Source: Sphingomonas sp. KRR8 (GTDB lineage Bacteria; Pseudomonadota; Alphaproteobacteria; Sphingomonadales; Sphingomonadaceae). From it: a DNA stretch of 64,000 bases. The DNA lies in assembly GCF_023559245.1 (NCBI RefSeq), contig NZ_CP097462.1:2414001-2478000 (forward strand), given 5' to 3'. Shown piece by piece: positions 20,892 to 29,085 of the stretch (position 1 is its first letter; each line of letters begins with the position of its first letter). The position numbers and the translations under genes are program-made. Under the pieces are notes generated by a model. The model made no database searches. It was given only the letters and a program-made list of their open reading frames with translations, and was not told the DNA's origin.

Positions 20892-22219
20892 TCATGGACA
20901 AGAACCTCGAGCGGCCGCGTGCCTTTGTCTTCCTTCAGGGGCCGCCCGGTCCGCTGTTCAGCCGTCTCGCCACCACCATGCGCGCGCGCGGAGTTGCGGT
21001 TCATCGGATCAACCTGTCAGCCGGCGACCAGCTCGACTGGGCGGGACCTGCCGTCAATTTTCGCGGCCGGCGCTCTGAATGGGCAGTATTCTTCGATCAC
21101 TTCCTGCGGGAACAGCAGATCACGGACATCCTGCTGTTCGGTGATTGCCGCCCCTACCATGTGACCGCCCGCCGCCTTGCCGCCATGCGCGGGGTGCGCA
21201 CCCATGTGCTGGAGGAGGGTTACCTTCGTCCGCACTGGATGACACTCGAGCTGGAGGGAGTGAATGCGCACAGCCCGATCTCGCGCGATCCGGCGCGGGT
21301 GTTCGAGCAGGCCCGCCGTCTGCCGCGCGAGCAGGTGGACGAGCCACCGGTGACCGCGAGCTTTCGGCGGCGGGTGCGCGATACGGCACGCTATTACACC
21401 GCCGTGCAGGCGGGAGCGCTGATCTACCCCTTCTACGAAAACCATCGCCAGCATACGCCGCTGTTCGAAGGCCTGGGGTGGAGCTGGCGGTATCTCACCC
21501 GCAAGCTGCGCGAGCGTGAGTTGAAGCGCGGGCTTGCCGCGATCGAGGGAAAACGATTCTTTCTCCACGCTCTGCAGCTGTCCGGCGACTTCCAGATCAG
21601 GGCCCATTCGCCGTTCACCGATATGCCCTCGGCGACCTCCTACGTGCTGCAGAGCTTCGCGATGCACGCCGCGCCCGACATGCACCTGCTGATCAAGGCG
21701 CATCCGCTCGATGGCTCGTTCTTCAACTGGCGCGGCTTTCTTCGCCGCCGCGCGCGCAAACTGAGGATCTCCGACCGCGTCCACTACATCGACGGCGGTG
21801 ACATCGAGGAGCTCGCCGCGAATGCCGAGGGCATGGTGGTCGTGAACAGCACCTCGGCGACCCTGGCGCTTTCCGCTGGCCGGCCGGTCTGCGTGCTTGG
21901 TGACGCCATCTACAATATTCCCGGCCTGACCTTCGGCGGACATCTCGACAGCTTCTGGCGCGATCCGCCGCCGCCGGTCGCGGGATTGTACGAGGCCTTC
22001 CGGAAGGTGCTCGTGAACGATTGCCTCGTGCGGGGCGGTCTGGCGAGTGAATCGGCGGTGACGACTCTCGTCGACAACATGGCGGACCGGCTCTGTGCGC
22101 CGGTGAAAGCCTCAGATGCCGTCGAGAAACGGTTCCACGATCCGGAAATGCTCGGACCAGCTGGGCGCACAGTAGCTGCCGAGCCGGGCGATCTGCGCGT
22201 CCCGTCGCGGGCTGGGTGA
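20888..22219 (+). CDS. kpsS: KpsS-type Kdo-linker glycosyltransferase
   Basis: Adds the first beta-Kdo to the phospholipid acceptor that anchors ABC-exported capsules. The 443-residue product has the family pieces FLQGPPGPLFSRLA at the N-terminus, EEGYLRPHWMTLE, SPFTDMPS, IKAHPLDGS and VVNSTSATLAL. Start ATG 20888 overlaps kpsC. The last 35 or so codons run into the convergent glycosyltransferase gene on the opposite strand, and that tail (from about VEKRFHDPE) looks unconserved, as if the original stop had been lost. Confidence 0.9.
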   Translation: MIMDKNLERPRAFVFLQGPPGPLFSRLATTMRARGVAVHRINLSAGDQLDWAGPAVNFRGRRSEWAVFFDHFLREQQITDILLFGDCRPYHVTARRLAAMRGVRTHVLEEGYLRPHWMTLELEGVNAHSPISRDPARVFEQARRLPREQVDEPPVTASFRRRVRDTARYYTAVQAGALIYPFYENHRQHTPLFEGLGWSWRYLTRKLRERELKRGLAAIEGKRFFLHALQLSGDFQIRAHSPFTDMPSATSYVLQSFAMHAAPDMHLLIKAHPLDGSFFNWRGFLRRRARKLRISDRVHYIDGGDIEELAANAEGMVVVNSTSATLALSAGRPVCVLGDAIYNIPGLTFGGHLDSFWRDPPPPVAGLYEAFRKVLVNDCLVRGGLASESAVTTLVDNMADRLCAPVKASDAVEKRFHDPEMLGPAGRTVAAEPGDLRVPSRAG

Positions 22220-23260
22220 CGCCGCATAGTCCATGATGGTCCGCAGCCAGGCGGGACCGTCGATGGGATCAAGGTAGTCCGGAATGTCGCCGCCGATCTC
22301 GCGGAACACCGGCAGGTCGCTCGCAATGACCGGCGTTCCCTGGTGCAAGGCCTCGATCAGCGGCAGACCATAACCTTCCACGAAGCTGGGAAATAAAAGG
22401 GCGCGGGCGCTGGCCAGATGGTCGGCCAGCTCACGGTCGGTGCACCGGCCGAGTTCAAGCACGTGTGGTTTGAGATTGCGCGCCCGGTCCAGCAGATCGG
22501 CCGCCTGCTCACTTTCCCAACCGCGCTGACCGACGATGATGAGGCGCGGCGTGCGCTCCCCAAGCTCGCGCGCAAGCCGGTCCCAGATCTGGAGCAGGAG
22601 CAGGTGGTTCTTGCGGCCCTCGATCGTGCCCACCACGACGAAGCTTGGGCGTTGCGACGGGCTCTCGTCTCGGCGGGTGAGTGCGCGAAGATCGCTGCCC
22701 AGCGGGGCGGCGATGGCTGGCGGCATCTTGAAGCCGGCCTCCCGCGCATAATGGGACAGGGACCGGAGCGTGTCCTGGCTGTTGCCGATCACGCCCGCGC
22801 CGCTGTCGAGCACGCTGCCCATCCGCAGGCGGTGGCGTTCCTCTTCTCCCGGACGGCAATATTCCGGATGCGTGATCGGAATGAGGTCGTGGATGAAGTA
22901 GACCGCCTTCAGGCCTTCGCGATGGATCCAGGGCACCAGGTGTGGCGTGTCGAGGCCGGTGTGCCCGACGTTGAGGTAGAGCGCGCCGCGCATGGAACGG
23001 CCGATCACCCAATTCGACGCGCGGCGCAGCACCATGCGGGTGAAAGCGGCGCGAAAGTCAGGACCCGGTTGCCTCAGCCGTGCAAACAAGGCTTGCGAGG
23101 TTCGCGCGTCAAGGATCCGGCGCCAGCCACCCTGCTGGACCACCGCCAACGCATTGCCGCCGAAATGCTCGACATAAGCCAGGCAGACCCGGTCGATGCC
23201 CGTCGGCAGCCTGCCCGACCAGCGGCGCCAGATCAGCCGGCTGACGTCAAGCAGCAGCAA
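22112..23260 (-). CDS. GT4-type glycosyltransferase 5
   Basis: A 382-residue GT-B transferase read toward kpsS. It begins LLLDVSRLIWRRWSGRLPTG, has VVGTIEGRKNHLLL as donor-site start and VEGYGLPLIEALHQGTP with E-x7-E spacing, so family GT4. The start is TTG at 23260, four bases after kpsD. Its 3' end overlaps the kpsS 3' end by 108 bases. It is the last gene of a three-gene minus-strand unit (phosphatase, kpsD, this gene). Confidence 0.85.
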   Translation of the reverse strand: MLLLDVSRLIWRRWSGRLPTGIDRVCLAYVEHFGGNALAVVQQGGWRRILDARTSQALFARLRQPGPDFRAAFTRMVLRRASNWVIGRSMRGALYLNVGHTGLDTPHLVPWIHREGLKAVYFIHDLIPITHPEYCRPGEEERHRLRMGSVLDSGAGVIGNSQDTLRSLSHYAREAGFKMPPAIAAPLGSDLRALTRRDESPSQRPSFVVVGTIEGRKNHLLLLQIWDRLARELGERTPRLIIVGQRGWESEQAADLLDRARNLKPHVLELGRCTDRELADHLASARALLFPSFVEGYGLPLIEALHQGTPVIASDLPVFREIGGDIPDYLDPIDGPAWLRTIMDYAASPSPRRDAQIARLGSYCAPSWSEHFRIVEPFLDGI

Positions 23261-23263
23261 TGA

Positions 23264-24451
23264 TCAGGGCCGGACCGTGTTCAGAACGGAGATGCCGGGC
23301 AGGACGGTGCTGGCGATGACGTTGACGAAGCGCTGGAACTCCGCCGCCGGCGAATTCGCGACATAGATGACATCGCCGTCCTTCATCGCAAAGCGCTGCG
23401 CGGCGAAGTAGGTCTCCGGGTTCCTGAGATCAACGCGGTATATCACCGGAACCCGGCCCGTGGCGGGCAGGGGAGCGGCGGTCAGGCCGCGGAGGCGCTC
23501 CACCGGTTCGAACCGGAAGATGAACACCCCGCGCGAGTCCGCCCGCTGATCCTGCAGGCCGGCCGTGCGTCCCAGCGCCTGCGACAGTGTGAGCCCGGTC
23601 TGCTCGAAGCGAATCTCCTCATTCTTGCCGGCCGCGCCCAGCACCGTGAAGCTGTACGGCTGATAAAGGAGGGTCAGCACGTCATCCCTCTGCAGGATGA
23701 TGTTCTGCCGGCTGTCCTGCACCACGGCCTGCAGCGGCATGGTCGCGGTGCGGTCGTTCCGCGCCAGCTGGACGGTGATACGCTCGATCGGCTGGCGAGT
23801 GCCGCCTGCCGCAGCGATCACGTCGAGCAGACGCTCGCCCTTCGGGGTCAGCGGAACCCGGCCGGATTGCGCGACCTCACCGACCACCGAGACGTTCGCG
23901 GTGGCGTTGCGGGTGATCCGCACGATGGCCTGAGGCGCATTCGCCTTGCCGCGCAGGCGTGCGACGATCGTCCGCTGGATCTGGTCGAGGGTCCGGCCCG
24001 CCGCCGGAACCTGGCCGGCGAACGGCACAGTGATGGTCCCATTCGGTCCCACCATCAGTTCGGGAAGCGTGCCAGGGCGGCTGCCCTGCACGTCGTTGCC
24101 GATGCGGGTGCTGACCGGAGCGCCGCCGAACAGCACGGCCGGTGGCGCTTCCCAGATGGTGACCTCGACCACATCGCCAACGCCGACCACCGTTCCGATC
24201 GGCCTCGCATCGCCGAACACATCCGAGAAACGCTGCTGCGGCTCGACGGAGGAAAGCTGCGCCGCCACTTGCGTGGTGACGGGAATGATCTGCAACCCGG
24301 GGATGGATGCGTTGTTCGCGGATGCGATCACTTCCCTGCGGGTCGGACCGACCGCAGTGGTGATGCCGACGGCCTGGCAGCCCGACAGCAGCGTGACGAG
24401 GACCAAGGCCGCGGGGAGCTTGGGTCGGCCAGGGATTGAAGGGGCAAGCAT
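23264..24451 (-). CDS. kpsD: Outer-membrane polysaccharide export lipoprotein, KpsD/Wza/CtrA family
   Basis: Outer-membrane channel for the capsule, partnering KpsE. ATG 24451 gives a 395-residue product with a signal peptide ending in the lipobox LLSGC, so it is a lipoprotein. The Poly_export domain follows (VGVGDVVEVTIWEAP, GPNGTITVPFAGQVPAAGRT), then SLBB-like repeats (VSVVGEVAQSGRVPL; FTVLGAAGKNEEIRFEQTG). An upstream in-frame extension to 24568 is rejected because it would put the signal peptide internal. This completes the kpsD-E-M-T exporter, though it is divergent from kpsEMT. Confidence 0.9.
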   Translation of the reverse strand: MLAPSIPGRPKLPAALVLVTLLSGCQAVGITTAVGPTRREVIASANNASIPGLQIIPVTTQVAAQLSSVEPQQRFSDVFGDARPIGTVVGVGDVVEVTIWEAPPAVLFGGAPVSTRIGNDVQGSRPGTLPELMVGPNGTITVPFAGQVPAAGRTLDQIQRTIVARLRGKANAPQAIVRITRNATANVSVVGEVAQSGRVPLTPKGERLLDVIAAAGGTRQPIERITVQLARNDRTATMPLQAVVQDSRQNIILQRDDVLTLLYQPYSFTVLGAAGKNEEIRFEQTGLTLSQALGRTAGLQDQRADSRGVFIFRFEPVERLRGLTAAPLPATGRVPVIYRVDLRNPETYFAAQRFAMKDGDVIYVANSPAAEFQRFVNVIASTVLPGISVLNTVRP

Positions 24452-24549
24452 TGCTGATCGAGAACCCGGATGCGAGGGGAGGGGGTGCACGGAAGTGAGG
24501 CCCTTAAGACCGTCGCTCTGGCACAACAAGGCCGACCCGTTGATGAACG

Positions 24550-25365
24550 TCAGCCATCGCCTTGGCACGGCCTTGAGGAGAGCAGCTGCTTCATCAGGTC
24601 TTCGTTCGCAGCGGAGACGAGGCCCGGCTTGCTCCTGGCGGGGTCATAAGCGGACCCGTCCAGCTGGCGCACCATGGCGCCGGCCTCGGTGACGACAAGC
24701 GTCCCCGCGGCATGGTCCCACGGCAGTGTCCGCCAGTAGAGAATGAGATCAAGGTCGCCGAGTGCCAGCAGCGGATATTCGGCGCCGGCGCAGCGGCGGG
24801 TCGGCCGAACGTTGCCGAGGGCCGCCTTGAAGCCGGCAAGCCCCCCCTGTTCGGCGGGTTGCACGAAAGCGTCGCTGACGATGGCGTCCGCGGCGCGGAG
24901 GGTAGGGGACTGCTGTCGACAGCGCAGGCGGTCTTCACCCCGCCAGGCGCCGGCTCCGTCTTCGGCCACGATCAACCGATTGGTGAGGGGGTCCAGAATC
25001 CAGGCGGCGACGGCGCGCCCTTGGCGGAGCAATGCCAGCATCATGGCGAATGGCTCATGCCCGGAGGCAAAGTTCCGGGTGCCATCGAGGGGATCGAGCA
25101 ACCAGGCAACTTCGTCATGCAGATGAGACAGCAGTTGCGGGCGGGCGGCGCAGGCCTCCTCGCCGACCACGACGCTTCCGGGAAGCAACTCGCCTAGCCG
25201 CGCGGAAATGCGGCCCTCGGCGAGTTGATCGACACGGGTGACATATTCGCCGGGGGTCTTCTCCCACGAGGCAGTCGCGACGCCCTCTTGAAACGAGGGC
25301 AGTATTACGCCCTCGGAAACTTCCAGAAGGATATCGGAAACCTTGTGGATCAACTCGCTATTCAT
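24550..25365 (-). CDS. Inositol monophosphatase/CysQ-superfamily phosphatase
   Basis: A Mg-dependent, Li-sensitive phosphatase of 271 residues. The metal-binding pieces are VGEE (about 67-70), LLDPLDGTRNF (about 89-99) and LPWDHAAG (about 214-221). The substrate could be an inositol or sugar phosphate or 3'-phosphoadenosine 5'-phosphate; the sequence does not decide. It is the first gene of the minus-strand unit that continues with kpsD 98 bases later, so a role in precursor dephosphorylation for the polysaccharide is plausible but inferred. Confidence 0.85.
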   Translation of the reverse strand: MNSELIHKVSDILLEVSEGVILPSFQEGVATASWEKTPGEYVTRVDQLAEGRISARLGELLPGSVVVGEEACAARPQLLSHLHDEVAWLLDPLDGTRNFASGHEPFAMMLALLRQGRAVAAWILDPLTNRLIVAEDGAGAWRGEDRLRCRQQSPTLRAADAIVSDAFVQPAEQGGLAGFKAALGNVRPTRRCAGAEYPLLALGDLDLILYWRTLPWDHAAGTLVVTEAGAMVRQLDGSAYDPARSKPGLVSAANEDLMKQLLSSRPCQGDG

Positions 25366-25437
25366 GGCATTCCAATAATGAATAGTTTCCGAGTGCCGAA
25401 ACTGTTGCCATTCTGCACCGCTAATCTCGTTTCGTCG

Positions 25438-25458
25438 GCAAAAGGAACCACCTTTTGC
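25438..25458. repeat. Perfect stem-loop GCAAAAGG-N5-CCTTTTGC
   Basis: Arms at 25438-25445 and 25451-25458 match over all eight bases with a five-base loop AACCA. No T-run follows on either strand, which argues against an intrinsic terminator. It sits 72 bases upstream of the phosphatase start on one side and about 190 bases upstream of the outer-membrane protein gene on the other; an operator or a structured leader is possible. Confidence 0.4.
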
Positions 25459-25558
25459 GGTGAGGAGTTTCCCCTCCGCTTCGTGGTCTGCTTTATAAGG
25501 GGCACGGTTCCGGGTCTATCAAAGGCACTGCAGTCTTTATTTTGTTAGAGAAGATGAG

Positions 25559-25572
25559 TATTGTGCAGTGCA
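25559..25572 (+). promoter_or_regulatory. Element TATTGTGCAGTGCA shared with the phasin promoter
   Basis: This 14-base sequence occurs here on the plus strand, 77 bases before the outer-membrane protein start, and identically on the minus strand in the phasin promoter at 51343-51356. The TGC/GCA-rich core resembles sites bound by the PHB-responsive repressor PhaR in other alphaproteobacteria. A shared regulator is therefore suspected but not shown. Confidence 0.4.
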
Positions 25573-25649
25573 CGGTGAATGACCCGCGGGGGACCTGATC
25601 TCTACGTATTAGGCAAGTCACTGTACCGCAACGAAGAATAGGGAGCAGA

Positions 25650-26423
25650 ATGAAGTACTTAGCCACTAGCGCACTGGTTGCGCTGTCGATGCTGGGGGCT
25701 ACCGCCGCCAGCGCGCAGGAATACCGCTTCCCGGCCGTCCGCGCGGATGTGCAGGTTGGCGGCGATCGCTTCTACTCGGAAGGCAATCACCACACCAAGA
25801 TCGGTGTTGGCGGCTCGGCCGGTGCCGACTTCCTCGTAGGGTCGAACTTCGTGCTCGGCGCGGAGGGCACCTTCTGGTGGGCTCCCAACGAGAACGTGAC
25901 CCGTGACGGTCCGGGCATTGCGTATCGCAAGTCCTTCGAAGAGTGGGGCGGCGCCATTCGCGCCGGCGTTCTCGTCACCCCGTCGACCCTGGTCTATGCC
26001 AAGGGCGGCATCGTGGTGAACGAGCAGCGCAAGCGCTTCGACGCCGACACGGTTGCGACTCCGGGCATTCCGGTGAACACCGCCTTTGGCGATTACTACA
26101 ACCACTACCGTACCCGCGGCTGGACCGTTGGCGGTGGCGTCGAGCAGCTGCTCAGCGACAACTTCTACGTGAAGGCTGAGGGCCGCTATTCCAACTACCG
26201 GACCGACTCGTCGCGTCTGGTTGCACTGGTTGGCGTCGGCGTCCGCTTCGGCCCGAGCGCGCCGGCCGAGGTGGCTCCCCCGCCGCCCCCGCCGCCGCCC
26301 CCGCCGCCACCGGCTCCTGCCACGCAGACCTGCCCGGACGGTTCGGTGATCCTGGCGACCGACAGCTGCCCGGTTCCGCCGCCGCCGCCGCCGCCGCCGC
26401 CGCCCGCTCCCGAGCGTGGCTAA
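25650..26423 (+). CDS. Outer-membrane beta-barrel protein with two polyproline tracts
   Basis: The 257-residue protein has a clear signal peptide ending ASAQE and an eight-strand-like opacity/OmpA-type barrel to about residue 205, with alternating hydrophobic strands ending in VGVGVRFGPS. The tail has two proline tracts of about ten or more residues each, separated by a short TCPDGSVILATDSCP segment containing two cysteines, and ends APERG. No peptidoglycan-binding OmpA domain follows, unlike classical OmpA. GGGAGC precedes the ATG. A strong terminator follows at 26461-26496, so it is monocistronic. Function unknown beyond envelope location. Confidence 0.8.
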   Translation: MKYLATSALVALSMLGATAASAQEYRFPAVRADVQVGGDRFYSEGNHHTKIGVGGSAGADFLVGSNFVLGAEGTFWWAPNENVTRDGPGIAYRKSFEEWGGAIRAGVLVTPSTLVYAKGGIVVNEQRKRFDADTVATPGIPVNTAFGDYYNHYRTRGWTVGGGVEQLLSDNFYVKAEGRYSNYRTDSSRLVALVGVGVRFGPSAPAEVAPPPPPPPPPPPPAPATQTCPDGSVILATDSCPVPPPPPPPPPPAPERG

Positions 26424-26460
26424 GGCCGGCGATCGGCTGAACGGCTGATCAAAGACGGGA

Positions 26461-26496
26461 AAGGCCCGCTTCTCCGATGGGGAAGCGGGCCTTTTT
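26461..26496 (+). terminator. Rho-independent terminator
   Basis: A 12-base GC-rich stem (26461-26472 with 26482-26493) with a 9-base loop is followed by TTTTT at 26492-26496. It ends the outer-membrane protein gene; because the left arm begins with AA, it may also act weakly on the convergent ompW transcript. Confidence 0.85.
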
Positions 26497-26541
26497 CGTT
26501 TTGGCGGTCGAGGGGGGTGCTGGCTGCACCCGCCGAAGTGC

Positions 26542-27192
26542 TTAGAAGCGGACCCCGATGCCGACGCCGGCCACGATCGGGTCGAGGCTGACCTTGACGC
26601 GGTTCACCAGGGTTCCGGTCGTCAGCCTGGCCGTGGTGTCGATGTCGATGTATTTGACGTCGAGGTTGAGGAACAGGTTGCGCTGGAGCTGGACGTCCAC
26701 GCCGGCCTGAAGGTCGTAGCCGAAGCTGTCCTTGAGGTGCACGGCCGTGCTGCCAATCGCAGTCTGAAGCGAACTGCTCGCCTTCTCCGAGTAGAAGTGC
26801 GTGTAGTTCACGCCAACGCCGACGTAGGGCCGCACCTTGGCCTCGGGCGCGAAGTGGTACTGCAGGGTCAGCGTGGGCGGCAGAACCCAGGTGTCCGCCA
26901 CCTTGCCGACGCCCGTGAGGCTGCCTTCGCCATGCACCTTGTGCTTGGTGGTTGCGGCGATCAGCTCGACGCCGATGTGCGGCTTGACGAAGTAGGTGAC
27001 GTCCACCTCCGGCGCCCAGGAGGCCGTGACCGATACGCTGCCGGTGGAGAAGGTCGGCAGCACCGGGCTCGCCTTTTCCGTTGGGCTGACGAGGATCGCT
27101 CGGGCACGAACATGCACGTTCCCCTGCTCGGCCTGGGCCGGCACGGCGCAGGTCACGGCAGCGGCGACAGCGAGAATACAAACTGACTTCAT
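26542..27192 (-). CDS. ompW: OmpW family outer-membrane protein
   Basis: A 216-residue eight-stranded barrel protein. The signal peptide ends PAQA. OmpW features include VRARAILVSP after the signal, FVKPHIGVELIAATTKHKV, LPPTLTLQYHF, RPYVGVGVNYTHFYSE and the terminal aromatic motif IVAGVGIGVRF. OmpW proteins form narrow hydrophobic channels and are often controlled by oxygen-responsive FNR-type regulators; an FNR-like box lies 55 bases upstream in the divergent region with ccoN. Confidence 0.9.
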   Translation of the reverse strand: MKSVCILAVAAAVTCAVPAQAEQGNVHVRARAILVSPTEKASPVLPTFSTGSVSVTASWAPEVDVTYFVKPHIGVELIAATTKHKVHGEGSLTGVGKVADTWVLPPTLTLQYHFAPEAKVRPYVGVGVNYTHFYSEKASSSLQTAIGSTAVHLKDSFGYDLQAGVDVQLQRNLFLNLDVKYIDIDTTARLTTGTLVNRVKVSLDPIVAGVGIGVRF

Positions 27193-27246
27193 GAATCATT
27201 CCCCTTGTTGCTGCACCGCACCTAAGAGGGACTGATCAGCGCTCCT

Positions 27247-27260
27247 TTGATCTGAATCAC
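27247..27260. promoter_or_regulatory. FNR/FixK-type box TTGATCTGAATCAC
   Basis: The anaerobox consensus is TTGAT-N4-ATCAA; this site matches nine of ten defined positions. It sits in the 181-base divergent region, 114 bases before ccoN and 55 bases before ompW. Both cbb3 oxidase genes and ompW are classic FNR/FixK targets, so control of one or both under low oxygen is expected. Confidence 0.7.
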
Positions 27261-27373
27261 TTCGTTCAGCTCTTTCTTCGTCCAGTCACGGCCCGGCTAA
27301 GGATGTTTGCGTAAGGCGCGCGGCGGCGCACCGGCGATATCCGATCGGCAGAATAGCTGGGGCGGATTGTCTG

Positions 27374-29077
27374 ATGGACGTTGTGTTGATGAAGAGCGGC
27401 GGGTGGCTGCTCATTGCGCTGATTGCGGTGGCGGCGATTACCGCCTCGGCCGACTTCGGCTTCTCGGTCCACCTCGGCATCATTGCCGTTGCGGCGCTGC
27501 TTGCGATGGTGGCGACCATGCGCAAGGCCGATTACTTCGCCATGGCGAACGGTCTGCCCAAGCCTGTTCCGCCGCAATCCCGATACGATGACGATCCCGT
27601 CCGTTGGGGCGTGATCGCCACCCTGTTCTGGGGCACCGCCGGCTTGGCCGCGGGGTTGTTCATCGCCCTGCAGATGGCCTTCCCGGTGCTGAATCTCGGG
27701 TTCGAATACACTACCTTCGGGCGCTTGCGGCCGCTGCATACGTCGGCCGTCATCTTCGCCTTCGGCGGCAATGCGCTGATCGCCACCAGCTTCTATGTCG
27801 TGCAGCGCACCTGCCGAGCGCGGCTCGCTTTCCCAACCCTCGCCCGGTTCGTCTTCTGGGGCTACCAGCTGTTCATCGTTCTGGCTGCGACCGGCTATGT
27901 CCTCGGCATCACCGAGGCGCGCGAATATGCCGAGCCGGAATGGTACGTTGACCTGTGGCTGACGGTGGTCTGGGTCGCTTACGCCGCCGTATACATCGGC
28001 ACCATCGTGAAGCGGCGCGAGCCCCACATCTACGTCGCCAACTGGTTCTACCTCAGCTTCATCCTGACGATCGCGATGCTGCACATCGTCAACAATCTCA
28101 GCATTCCCGTCAGTTTTGATGGCTCCAAGAGTTACTCGCTGTTCTCGGGCGTGCAGGATGCGCTGACGCAATGGTGGTACGGCCATAACGCCGTCGCGTT
28201 CTTCCTGACCGTGCCCTTCCTGGCCATGATGTATTACTTCGTGCCCAAGCAGGCCGAGCGGCCGGTCTACAGCTACCGGCTGTCGATCATCCACTTCTGG
28301 TCGCTCATCTTCCTCTACATCTGGGCCGGTCCGCACCACCTGCACTACACGGCGCTGCCCGACTGGGCCCAGACGCTGGGCATGGTGTTCTCAATCGTCC
28401 TGTGGATGCCGAGCTGGGGCGGCATGATCAACGGTCTGATGACCCTCAACGGAGCCTGGGACAAGGTCCGCACCGATCCGATCATCCGCATGATGGTGAT
28501 GGCGCTGGCCTTCTACGGAATGGCCACCTTCGAGGGTCCGATGCTGTCGGTGAAGGCGGTCAACTCTCTGTCGCACTATACCGACTGGACCATTGGACAC
28601 GTCCACGCCGGCGCGCTCGGCTGGAATGGCATGATCACCTTTGCGGCGATCTACTACCTGGTTCCGCGGCTGTGGAAGCGGGAGCGTCTCTACTCGCTGC
28701 GGATGATCAACTGGCATTTCTGGACCGCGACGCTGGGGATCGTCCTCTACGCCTCCGCGATGTGGGCCGCCGGAATCATGCAGGGCCTGATGTGGCGCGA
28801 ATATGGAGCCGACGGATACCTCGTCTATTCGTTCAGCGAAGTGGTCGCGGCGATGCACCCGCTCTACCTGATCCGGGCGACGGGCGGTCTGCTCTACCTA
28901 AGCGGATTCATCCTCATGCTGTGGAACGTCATTCAGACCATCCGCGGCAACATCCGGGTCGAAAAGCCGATGACCGACGCGGCCTATGACCCGGATGCCG
29001 ACCAGCCGCTGCCCGCGCCTGCCGCGGCCCGCGCTCCCGCCACTGAGCCGCGCGCTCCCCTCGTCGCTGCCGAATAG
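27374..29077 (+). CDS. ccoN: cbb3-type cytochrome c oxidase subunit I
   Basis: Catalytic heme-copper subunit of the high-affinity terminal oxidase, reducing O2 in the inner membrane. The 567-residue protein has about 13-14 hydrophobic segments, with [16 protein letters not shown] (low-spin heme His), [13 protein letters not shown] (Cu-B His), [15 protein letters not shown] and [13 protein letters not shown] (heme His ligands). An N-terminal extra helix precedes the core. ATG 27374. First gene of ccoNOQP; the C-terminus ends in an Ala/Pro-rich tail. Confidence 0.97.
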   Translation: MDVVLMKSGGWLLIALIAVAAITASADFGFSVHLGIIAVAALLAMVATMRKADYFAMANGLPKPVPPQSRYDDDPVRWGVIATLFWGTAGLAAGLFIALQMAFPVLNLGFEYTTFGRLRPLHTSAVIFAFGGNALIATSFYVVQRTCRARLAFPTLARFVFWGYQLFIVLAATGYVLGITEAREYAEPEWYVDLWLTVVWVAYAAVYIGTIVKRREPHIYVANWFYLSFILTIAMLHIVNNLSIPVSFDGSKSYSLFSGVQDALTQWWYGHNAVAFFLTVPFLAMMYYFVPKQAERPVYSYRLSIIHFWSLIFLYIWAGPHHLHYTALPDWAQTLGMVFSIVLWMPSWGGMINGLMTLNGAWDKVRTDPIIRMMVMALAFYGMATFEGPMLSVKAVNSLSHYTDWTIGHVHAGALGWNGMITFAAIYYLVPRLWKRERLYSLRMINWHFWTATLGIVLYASAMWAAGIMQGLMWREYGADGYLVYSFSEVVAAMHPLYLIRATGGLLYLSGFILMLWNVIQTIRGNIRVEKPMTDAAYDPDADQPLPAPAAARAPATEPRAPLVAAE

Positions 29078-29085
29078 GAACCGTC

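Larger units (their letters stand above)
25366..25649. other. AT-richer leader between phosphatase and outer-membrane protein gene
   Basis: A 284-base divergent intergenic region. It contains a perfect 8-base stem-loop at 25438-25458 and, at 25559-25572, a 14-base element that is also found in the phasin promoter (both listed separately). A GGAAC at 25444-25448 followed by GTTTCC after 17-18 bases vaguely resembles an EcfG-type general-stress promoter but is not convincing. GGGAGC at 25641-25646 is the ribosome-binding site for the gene starting at 25650. No gene is seen. Confidence 0.5.

Noticed and set aside
25444..25472. GGAAC...GTTTCC as an EcfG-type general-stress promoter
   Set aside because: The -10 element does not match CGTT well and the GGAAC lies in the loop of a perfect hairpin, so the match is probably fortuitous.
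25225..25548. 107-codon plus-strand frame in the phosphatase/outer-membrane protein gap
   Set aside because: It overlaps the phosphatase start antisense, has no ribosome-binding site and mixed composition.
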